This document shows, one piece after another, positions 1-5,019 of a stretch of DNA of 5,019 nucleotides. Origin of the DNA: an uncultured Terriglobus sp. (GTDB taxonomy: Bacteria; Acidobacteriota; Terriglobia; Terriglobales; Acidobacteriaceae). The position numbers and the translations under genes are program-made. The notes below the pieces were generated by a model. It saw nothing but the letters and a program-made list of their open reading frames with translations. It made no database searches and was not told the DNA's origin. Within the stretch, counting starts at the first letter, position 1, and each line of letters opens with the position of its first letter. Where the stretch lies: NCBI GenBank assembly GCA_937859825.1, contig CALMAP010000255.1, forward strand, positions 1 to 5,019, in the 5' to 3' direction.

Positions 1-17
1 GGCCCGTCCCATACCAG

Positions 18-36
18 CCCAGGCCGAAGGCCTGGG
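18..36. repeat. Perfect 8-bp hairpin with 3-nt loop, REP-like or terminator-like
   Basis: CCCAGGCC at 18-25 and GGCCTGGG at 29-36 are exact inverted copies around GAA, so either strand can fold a very stable GC-rich hairpin (UUC loop on the minus strand, the strand of obg). It lies about 110 bases beyond the obg stop codon and could end that transcript, but no T-run follows the stem on either strand, so it is not a canonical intrinsic terminator. Short GC palindromes of this shape are often dispersed intergenic repeats; only one copy is in this window, so the repeat reading is inference. The rest of 1-147 shows no supported gene. Confidence 0.55.
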
Positions 37-147
37 TACATGTGGAAGAGAATCCAAGCTGAAGTGCGTCATAGGACGGCACTACACCTTGGAAAAGACC
101 CTATCGAATGTCGAAACGACAGGCTCGGGTCGCTCCTGGTTGTGCCG

Positions 148-1254
148 TCAGACGCCGCGCTTTGCGCTCGCCAGCGGCGGCGCATATGGTGAGCGGTGCT
201 TCTTCGTTTTGACCGGGGGCGGCTCAAGCGAGACCGGACGTTCCTTGCGCTGGCGCTCCACCGCTTCCGCAATGGCGTACTTCAGCGGCTCAAGGCCTTC
301 ACCGGTCACGCCGCTGATGGCGAAGAAGGGCAGCTTGCGTCGTTTGGCATAGGTCTGCAGCTTCTTCAGCTTGTCCGGGTTGGCGGCGTCGATCTTGGTG
401 GCGACGACGATTACGGGCTTGTCTTCCAGGCCATGGCCGAAGTCTCGCAGCTCGGCTTCGATGGTCTTCATGTCGTCCACCGGATTGTCGCGGCCGCTGC
501 CATCGGAGATATCGACCAGGTGCACCAGAACGCCGGTGCGCTCAATGTGTCGCAGAAACTGAATGCCCAGACCCGCGCCCTGGCTCGCGCCTTCAATCAG
601 GCCGGGCATGTCCGCGATCACGAACGACTGCTCGTGCGGAAAGTCGCCGACTTTCACCACGCCCAGGTTCGGCTCCAGTGTGGTGAAGGCGTAGTTCGCA
701 ATTTTGGGGCGTGCGGCGGACAGACGCGAGATCAACGTGGACTTGCCCACATTGGGAAAGCCGACCAGGCCTACGTCAGCCAGCAGCTTGAGCTCGAGCC
801 GCAGCTGCCGCTCTTCCCCCGCGCGGCCAAGTTCGTGTTCGCGAGGGGCCTGATGGGTGCTGCTGGCAAAGTGCTGGTTGCCGCGACCGCCGCGGCCGCC
901 GCGCGCGATCACGACCTCTTCGTCAACTTGGGCGAAGTCGTGCACCTGTTCTCCGGTGGCTATGTCGTAGACCACGGTGCCCACCGGCACCTGAAGCACC
1001 ATGTGCTCACCCGCGGCACCGCTCATGTTCGAGCCCATGCCGTGCGTGCCGCGATCGGATTTGTATTCCGGATTGAAACGAAAGTGCACCAGCGTGTTGT
1101 GCCGTTCGCTGGACCGCATCAGGATGTCGCCGCCGTGGCCGCCGTCGCCGCCCGAAGGCCCGCCGCGTGGTACGAACTTCTCCCGGCGAAATGCCATGCA
1201 GCCGTTGCCGCCGTCGCCGGCTTTTACACGGATTTTTGCCTCATCAATAAACAT
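148..1254 (-). CDS. obg: Obg family GTPase (ObgE/CgtA), complete, without OCT domain
   Basis: Essential P-loop GTPase that binds the large ribosomal subunit and acts in ribosome assembly and stress or growth control in the cytoplasm. The 368-aa product shows the Obg architecture. Residues 1-158 are the glycine-rich Obg fold (MFIDEAKI start, GDGG and GGPSGGDGGHGGD at about 13-43, ARGGRGGRGN at 117-126). The G domain follows: G1 GFPNVGKST 165-173, G2 TTLEP 191-195, G3 DMPG 215-218, G4 TKID 286-289, G5 SGV 314-316. G4 has Thr in place of the usual Asn. After about residue 335 there is only a Pro/Lys/Arg-rich tail (PPPVKTKKHR at 345-354), with no OCT domain. The start at 1254 is chosen because MFIDEAKI is the conserved family N-terminus; the frame is open 36 codons further upstream, but that stretch does not look like Obg. 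The Shine-Dalgarno is weak (GGA, minus strand 1262-1260). Obg often follows rplU-rpmA, but here it is first after a divergent intergenic region. Identity is very secure. Confidence 0.97.
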   Translation of the reverse strand: MFIDEAKIRVKAGDGGNGCMAFRREKFVPRGGPSGGDGGHGGDILMRSSERHNTLVHFRFNPEYKSDRGTHGMGSNMSGAAGEHMVLQVPVGTVVYDIATGEQVHDFAQVDEEVVIARGGRGGRGNQHFASSTHQAPREHELGRAGEERQLRLELKLLADVGLVGFPNVGKSTLISRLSAARPKIANYAFTTLEPNLGVVKVGDFPHEQSFVIADMPGLIEGASQGAGLGIQFLRHIERTGVLVHLVDISDGSGRDNPVDDMKTIEAELRDFGHGLEDKPVIVVATKIDAANPDKLKKLQTYAKRRKLPFFAISGVTGEGLEPLKYAIAEAVERQRKERPVSLEPPPVKTKKHRSPYAPPLASAKRGV

Positions 1255-1322
1255 GCCATTCCATAGTCTACCCGGACGCATGTTGCGCACGAAAAGGGCT
1301 AGTTTCCCACAAACACGCGCCC

Positions 1323-1351
1323 TTGCTGATGCCCGGCCACGCTGCGACAAT
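1323..1351 (+). promoter_or_regulatory. Weak sigma70-like promoter candidate for the receptor gene
   Basis: TTGCTG at 1323-1328 and GACAAT at 1346-1351 are separated by 17 bases. The -35 keeps only the TTG of the consensus, and the -10 keeps 4 of 6 positions including the key A at position 2 and T at position 6. If used, transcription would begin near 1358 and give a leader of about 200 bases, with the 1388-1403 palindrome about 30 bases downstream of the start site. Matches of this quality arise by chance, and promoters in this likely phylum are poorly defined. Confidence 0.2.
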
Positions 1352-1387
1352 AAAACAGGCAATCACAGACCATGCTTCACCGCGGTT

Positions 1388-1403
1388 TCACACAGCTGTG
1401 TGA
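1388..1403. promoter_or_regulatory. 16-bp perfect palindrome, candidate operator
   Basis: TCACACAGCTGTGTGA reads identically on both strands. It sits in the intergenic region, 134 bases from the obg start and 153 bases from the receptor start. Perfect even-length palindromes of this size are typical binding sites of dimeric regulators such as TetR, LacI, GntR or MarR types; which one, if any, cannot be said. As RNA it could also fold a 6-bp stem with an AGCU loop. It resembles CRP/FNR half-sites (TGTGA/TCACA) but in the reverse arrangement, so it is not a canonical CRP box. Confidence 0.45.
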
Positions 1404-1431
1404 GGCTACGTCCATACGCTCGACTCAGACC

Positions 1432-1452
1432 CGGTACGGCACACCCGCACCG
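1432..1452 (-). other. Imperfect inverted repeat, hairpin better formed on the minus strand
   Basis: CGGTACGG (1432-1439) and CCGCACCG (1445-1452) flank a 5-base loop. On the plus strand the 8-bp stem has one A-C mismatch; on the minus strand the same position is a G-U pair, so a minus-strand transcript would pair fully. No T-run follows. The role is unknown; it could be a chance structure in GC-rich DNA. Confidence 0.25.
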
Positions 1453-1486
1453 ATGAAGTCTTCCGGGCGGACCAAAGTATGCGCAG

Positions 1487-1499
1487 TACCCTTCGGGTA
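1487..1499 (+). other. Small hairpin in the presumed receptor leader
   Basis: TACCC (1487-1491) and GGGTA (1495-1499) form a 5-bp stem around TTC, 57 bases upstream of the receptor start codon. It would lie in the 5' untranslated RNA if transcription starts upstream. It is too short to call a terminator and no T-run follows. Confidence 0.25.
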
Positions 1500-1546
1500 G
1501 ATTCAGCGGCTCAAGACCGCGGCCAACCTCGAGATTGTGGACTTTT

Positions 1547-1551
1547 AGGAG
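1547..1551 (+). promoter_or_regulatory. Shine-Dalgarno AGGAG that fixes the receptor start
   Basis: AGGAG lies 5 bases before the ATG at 1557 and 8 bases before the adjacent in-frame ATG at 1560. It supports starting the protein here rather than at the in-frame ATG at 1479, which would put 26 charged residues before the signal peptide. The spacing slightly favours the second ATG; the two differ by one Met. Confidence 0.85.
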
Positions 1552-1556
1552 AACCA

Positions 1557-4500
1557 ATGATGCAGAACAAGCTCGCACGCAGCCTTGCGCTCGCGTGCGT
1601 CCTTTCCGCGGGTTTCGCCGGTGCGGCGGTGGCCCAGAACACCACGCAGGGCGCTATCGCCGGAACGGTATTCGACGCCACTAACGCAGCCGTGCCCAAT
1701 GCGGCAATCACGATCCACAACGACGGCACCAACGCTGAGATCAAGTTCACCAGCGGCGGATCGGGCGAATTCAAGGCACCGCAGCTCACCCCCGGCACCT
1801 ACACGGTCACGATCACAGCTCCTGGTTTTGCAGAGGCGCGCACAACCGGCCTGATCGTCCAGGTGCAGCAGGTCACGGAACTGAACCCGCACCTGACCCA
1901 CGGCGCGGAGTCGCAGGTGGTCCCCGTCTCGGCTGAGATCCCGTCTATCAATTTCGAGTCGCCCGAATTTGGCGGACACCTGAGCAACCGCGAGATCGAG
2001 AACATTCCGATCAATAATCGCCGCTGGTCTACGCTTGCGCTCACCACGCCCGGCGTCACGGTCGATACCAGCGGCTTCGGTCTGCTGCAGTTTCGCGCGA
2101 TCGCCCCCACGCTGAACAACGTGCAGATCGACGGCGCAGACGACAACCAGGCCTTCTTCGGGGAAGAGCGTGGCCGCACCCGCGCCGGTTACTCCACTTC
2201 CCAGGCGATGGTGCGCGAGTTCTCTGTGAACACAGGTGTCTACTCAGCAGAGTTCGGGCGCGCCGTGGGCGGCGTGGTCAACTCGGTCACCAAGACCGGC
2301 ACTAACAGCCTGCACGGCGAAGCGTACTTCTATCGTCGCGATGACAGCCTGGGTGCGTTCAACCCATACACGACTCTTGCCCGTCCCAACGCGAATGGCG
2401 TCGGTGTTACCGTGACGCCCTACCGGCCCAAGGACAAACGCAATCAGTACGGCTTTGAACTCGGCGGCCCCATCGTGAAGGACCGCCTCTTCTTCACCTA
2501 CGCCTTCGACGTCTTCGATCGCCAATTTCCCGGCCTTGGCCGAGCGAACAACCCGGTGCAGTTCTTCAACCCGGCCGACTCCGCCTTGCCGACAGGCGCG
2601 ACCTGTAACGTCACCACCGGTGCAACCACCGGACTGCCCACAGGCACGGGCACGAACGGCAACGGTGTCACCACCACCTTCCAGTCGTCGCGCGACACGG
2701 AAGCCTGCCTGCTCGCGGCGCGTCTGAACTCTCGCGCGGCTGGTAGCCAGACCTATGCCTCGGCAGCCGCGGCCTACAATGCGCAACTTACGGCGCTGGC
2801 AGGCGATCTGGGTTCTGTACCGCGTTACGGTCACCAGAACATCAACACGCCTAAAATCAACTGGCAGATCACGCCGAAGCACAACTTGAGCCTGCTGTAC
2901 CACCGCATGCGCTGGGACTCGCCGGGCGGTGTGCAGACCCAGTCCAGCAACACCTACGCGGTCGACAGCTTCGGAACCGACTTCGTCAAGCTGGATTACG
3001 GTGTGGCCAAGCTGAATTCGCTCATCACCAACAACATCGCGAACGAAGTGCGCTACCAGTACGGCCGCGAACTCAACAACGAAGGTCAACAGCCCTACTC
3101 CAATTACACGCAGAACTTCTTTCGCAATCCGGCTACTGGTGTTGTTCCCCAGCTCAGCATCTTAGGCAACACCGGAGGGCTAGGTTTCATCGCGGGTTCA
3201 CAGTACTACTCGTACCGCGCCAAGTATCCGGACGAGCGCAAGTGGCAGATCGGCGACACGGTCTCGTTCAACTTTGGCAAGCACAACATCCGCGTAGGTG
3301 AGGACATCGTTCACAACTACGACATTCAGAGCGCACCCAACCAGATCAACGGCGCCTTCACCTACACCGACAGCCTGGTCAACTACATCTCGGACGCACT
3401 GCAGAACAACGGTACCTGCAACGCTGCCCGCAGCGGCGTGGGCAACCTGCCCTGCTACAACAGCTACCTTCAGAGCTTCGGACCGTACACGTTCGATTTT
3501 TCTACGACGGACTACGGCTTCTTCGTACAGGACGACTGGAAGATCCTTCCGCGCCTGACGCTGAACCTGGGTGCGCGGTACGACTATGAGTCGATCCCGA
3601 CGCCGTTTACCGCGCTCGCAAACTCGCTTGCGCCGCAGACGACCGGCCATCCAAACGACAAGAACAACATCTCTCCGCGTGTCGGCTTTGCCTGGGACCC
3701 CTACGGTGCCGGCAAAACGGTAGTCCGCGGCGGTTTCGGCATGTACTACGGCCGCATTCCTAACGGCGTGCTGCTCAGTGTGCTCACCAACACCGGTTCG
3801 CTGTCTGGCGCGCTGCCGAACGTCACCTTCCAGAACACGTCCACGGGTGCCCCGACCTTCCGCAACCTGGCTGCGGCAGGAACGCAGACGCCGAACGTGC
3901 AGTACTTTAGCAACCACTTTCAGAACCCCGCCACCTACCAGGCCGACCTGACGGTGCAGCAGGACCTCGGCAAGAGCAACGTGCTGAGCCTTGCTTATCT
4001 CGGTTCGTTCGGACGGGAGCTGCCGAACTTCATCAACATCAACCAGGACCCCACCCGTTTCTACACGGAAACCTACACCGTGCAGCCGAGCGCGAACGGC
4101 AACTGCCAGATCTTTGCCTGCGGCACGCAACTGCAGTCGCGGGTGTATGCGCAGCGCCAATATGTCGGCACGGCGCTTACCTCGGTCGCGCCGAACACCA
4201 ACTACGCTGCCATCACCCAGGCGATCAGCAACGTCAACTCCAGCTACCATGCTCTGTCGTTCGACATTACGAACCGCTCCTTCAAGTGGGCCACGTTCGA
4301 CGCGAACTACACCTGGGCCCATGCGCTGGACTTCTCGCAGAGCTCTTACTCTTCGGGCGGTTCCACCAACGCATGGCTCGATCCGTTCGGCAACCAGCGC
4401 CTCAACTACGGCAACTCGACGTTTGACATTCGTCAGCGCGTCGTGGGCTGGGCCATCTTCAACCTGCCCGGCATCAAGGCCGACCACAGCGCGCTGGCGT

Positions 4501-4970
4501 ACCTGACCAACGGCTGGTCGATCAAACCGCTGATCCAGGCGCAGAGCGGTCTTCCGTACTCGGCCACCGTGAGCGGCACAACGCCCACGCAGTGCACCAC
4601 GAACGGCTGCCTTGCGCCGAACTCCGCAACCACCACGGGCCTTCTCGGCACCAGCGTGACGTACATCCCGCAGCTCGGCCGCAATACCTTCCGCTACCCG
4701 CGCGTCGTCAACATCGATGCCCGCCTGCAGAAGGACTTCCGGGTGAGCGAGGGTAAGGCTGTCGCGCTGTACATCGAAGGGTTCAACATCGCCAACCACC
4801 AGAACGTGACTGGCGTGAACTCGGCGGCCTTTACGGCCATCACCACCACGGCGGGCACCGGCAACGCGAACCTCACCAGCAGCACGAACTTCGGTACGGT
4901 TAGCAACAGCAACAGCAACTACGCCTACAGCCCACGGCAGTTTCAGGTGGCGGCGCGCTTCACCTTCTAA
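1557..4970 (+). CDS. Oar-like TonB-dependent receptor with carboxypeptidase-regulatory-like domain
   Basis: Outer-membrane beta-barrel protein, presumably taking up or displaying an unknown substrate with energy from TonB-ExbBD. The 1137-aa product begins with a Sec signal peptide (basic MMQNKLAR, hydrophobic 9-25, AVA-Q cleavage likely after residue 26). Residues about 30-115 form a carboxypeptidase-regulatory-like beta-sandwich (GAIAGTVFDATNAAVPNA, then LTPGTYTVTITAPGF). A plug-like region spans about 118-250 (EIENIPINNRRWSTLALTTPGV at 146-167; SAEFGRAVGGVVNSVTKTGTN at 230-250). The rest is a very large barrel ending AARFTF, with the C-terminal Phe expected for BAM-assembled barrels. Barrel signatures include FELGGPIVKDRLFF (300-313), FFVQDDWKI (655-663), LNLGARYDYE (669-678) and IEGFNIANHQN (1073-1083). 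Mature cysteines fall in pairs: 350/384, 621/633, 850/855, 1013/1018. Length is typical of Oar-like proteins. I see no clear TonB box and no STN signalling domain, so sigma/anti-sigma signalling is not indicated. Family assignment is secure; substrate is unknown. Confidence 0.93.
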   Translation: MMQNKLARSLALACVLSAGFAGAAVAQNTTQGAIAGTVFDATNAAVPNAAITIHNDGTNAEIKFTSGGSGEFKAPQLTPGTYTVTITAPGFAEARTTGLIVQVQQVTELNPHLTHGAESQVVPVSAEIPSINFESPEFGGHLSNREIENIPINNRRWSTLALTTPGVTVDTSGFGLLQFRAIAPTLNNVQIDGADDNQAFFGEERGRTRAGYSTSQAMVREFSVNTGVYSAEFGRAVGGVVNSVTKTGTNSLHGEAYFYRRDDSLGAFNPYTTLARPNANGVGVTVTPYRPKDKRNQYGFELGGPIVKDRLFFTYAFDVFDRQFPGLGRANNPVQFFNPADSALPTGATCNVTTGATTGLPTGTGTNGNGVTTTFQSSRDTEACLLAARLNSRAAGSQTYASAAAAYNAQLTALAGDLGSVPRYGHQNINTPKINWQITPKHNLSLLYHRMRWDSPGGVQTQSSNTYAVDSFGTDFVKLDYGVAKLNSLITNNIANEVRYQYGRELNNEGQQPYSNYTQNFFRNPATGVVPQLSILGNTGGLGFIAGSQYYSYRAKYPDERKWQIGDTVSFNFGKHNIRVGEDIVHNYDIQSAPNQINGAFTYTDSLVNYISDALQNNGTCNAARSGVGNLPCYNSYLQSFGPYTFDFSTTDYGFFVQDDWKILPRLTLNLGARYDYESIPTPFTALANSLAPQTTGHPNDKNNISPRVGFAWDPYGAGKTVVRGGFGMYYGRIPNGVLLSVLTNTGSLSGALPNVTFQNTSTGAPTFRNLAAAGTQTPNVQYFSNHFQNPATYQADLTVQQDLGKSNVLSLAYLGSFGRELPNFININQDPTRFYTETYTVQPSANGNCQIFACGTQLQSRVYAQRQYVGTALTSVAPNTNYAAITQAISNVNSSYHALSFDITNRSFKWATFDANYTWAHALDFSQSSYSSGGSTNAWLDPFGNQRLNYGNSTFDIRQRVVGWAIFNLPGIKADHSALAYLTNGWSIKPLIQAQSGLPYSATVSGTTPTQCTTNGCLAPNSATTTGLLGTSVTYIPQLGRNTFRYPRVVNIDARLQKDFRVSEGKAVALYIEGFNIANHQNVTGVNSAAFTAITTTAGTGNANLTSSTNFGTVSNSNSNYAYSPRQFQVAARFTF

Positions 4971-4990
4971 CTGACGGCACCATGCAGTCA

Positions 4991-5016
4991 GGGGGGGGGG
5001 GGGGGGGCGCCCCCCC
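4991..5016. repeat. G17-C-G-C7 homopolymer and palindrome at the right end
   Basis: A run of 17 G (4991-5007) is followed by CG and 7 C (5010-5016). The last 16 bases of this (5001-5016, G7-C-G-C7) form a perfect palindrome. It begins about 20 bases after the receptor stop. It could act as a very stable transcript-end hairpin, but no T-run is visible before the window ends. Its position 3 bases from the end suggests a sequencing or assembly limit, so the length of the G run should not be trusted. Confidence 0.6.
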
Positions 5017-5019
5017 AGC

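Larger units (their letters stand above)
1255..1556. other. Divergent intergenic region between obg and the TonB-dependent receptor gene
   Basis: About 300 bases without a convincing gene separate the two divergent starts, so it should hold the promoters of both. In it I see a 16-bp perfect palindrome (1388-1403), an imperfect hairpin (1432-1452), a small hairpin (1487-1499), a weak sigma70-like element (1323-1351) and the receptor gene's Shine-Dalgarno (1547-1551). Small open frames on both strands here lack ribosome binding sites. I found no tRNA T-arm motif and nothing matching a riboswitch class I know. Confidence 0.7.

Noticed and set aside
196..1266. 356-codon plus-strand open frame opposite obg
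   Set aside because: It is the antisense of a securely identified obg gene, a common by-product of GC-rich coding sequence. It has no ribosome binding site and no recognisable domain.
1265..1293. Possible obg promoter on the minus strand (TAGACT at 1270-1265 with TTCGTG at 1293-1288)
   Set aside because: The -35 keeps only two consensus bases and the implied start would leave almost no leader; not good enough to annotate.
1255..1362. N-terminal extension of obg by 36 codons to 1362
   Set aside because: The extension does not resemble Obg N-termini, which begin at MFIDEAKI or similar; the start at 1254 matches the family.
1388..1403. CRP/FNR-type binding site
   Set aside because: The half-sites TCACA and TGTGA are in the opposite order to a CRP box and closer together, so the resemblance is superficial.
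1479..1556. Upstream in-frame ATG at 1479 for the receptor
   Set aside because: It would add 26 polar and charged residues before the signal peptide and has no Shine-Dalgarno, while 1557/1560 has AGGAG at good spacing.
1363..1578. 71-codon minus-strand frame in the intergenic region
   Set aside because: Its start lies inside the receptor coding sequence, I see no ribosome binding site, and no family is recognisable.
3198..4799. 533-codon minus-strand open frame inside the receptor gene
   Set aside because: Antisense shadow of a clear receptor gene; the product is Arg/Val-rich with no domain pattern. The same applies to the 281-codon minus-strand frame at 2244-3089.
4971..4991. CTGAC/GTCAG inverted repeat just after the receptor stop
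   Set aside because: Only 5 bp with an 11-base loop and no T-run; too weak to call a terminator.

Overview
The window carries two complete genes transcribed away from each other across a roughly 300-base intergenic region. Base composition is GC-rich. The right-hand gene is an Oar-like TonB-dependent outer-membrane protein (N-terminal carboxypeptidase-regulatory-like domain, plug, very large beta-barrel). This family is heavily expanded in soil Acidobacteriota, and with the GC-rich, proteobacterium-unlike Obg it suggests class Terriglobia (Granulicella/Terriglobus/Edaphobacter type). That placement is inference from family knowledge, not from a marker-gene search.

Layout: (i) 1-147 holds no gene I can support, only a strong perfect hairpin at 18-36 downstream of obg; (ii) 148-1254, minus strand, is obg, a ribosome-associated essential GTPase of 368 aa with the glycine-rich Obg fold and a full G domain but no OCT domain; (iii) 1255-1556 is the divergent intergenic region, with a 16-bp perfect palindrome (1388-1403), two smaller hairpins, a weak promoter candidate and a good Shine-Dalgarno (1547-1551); (iv) 1557-4970, plus strand, is the 1137-aa TonB-dependent receptor-like protein with a signal peptide and C-terminal Phe; (v) 4971-5019 is a short tail ending in G17-C-G-C7, which looks like a difficult sequence at a contig end.

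The two genes have no evident functional link: obg is housekeeping (ribosome assembly/stress GTPase), while the receptor-like protein is an envelope transport or surface component of unknown substrate. I see no CRISPR array, tRNA, rRNA, insertion sequence or obvious new defence-type system. The points most worth a second look are the palindrome between the genes, the closely spaced cysteine pairs in the receptor, the TKID guanine-specificity motif of Obg, and the homopolymer at the right end.
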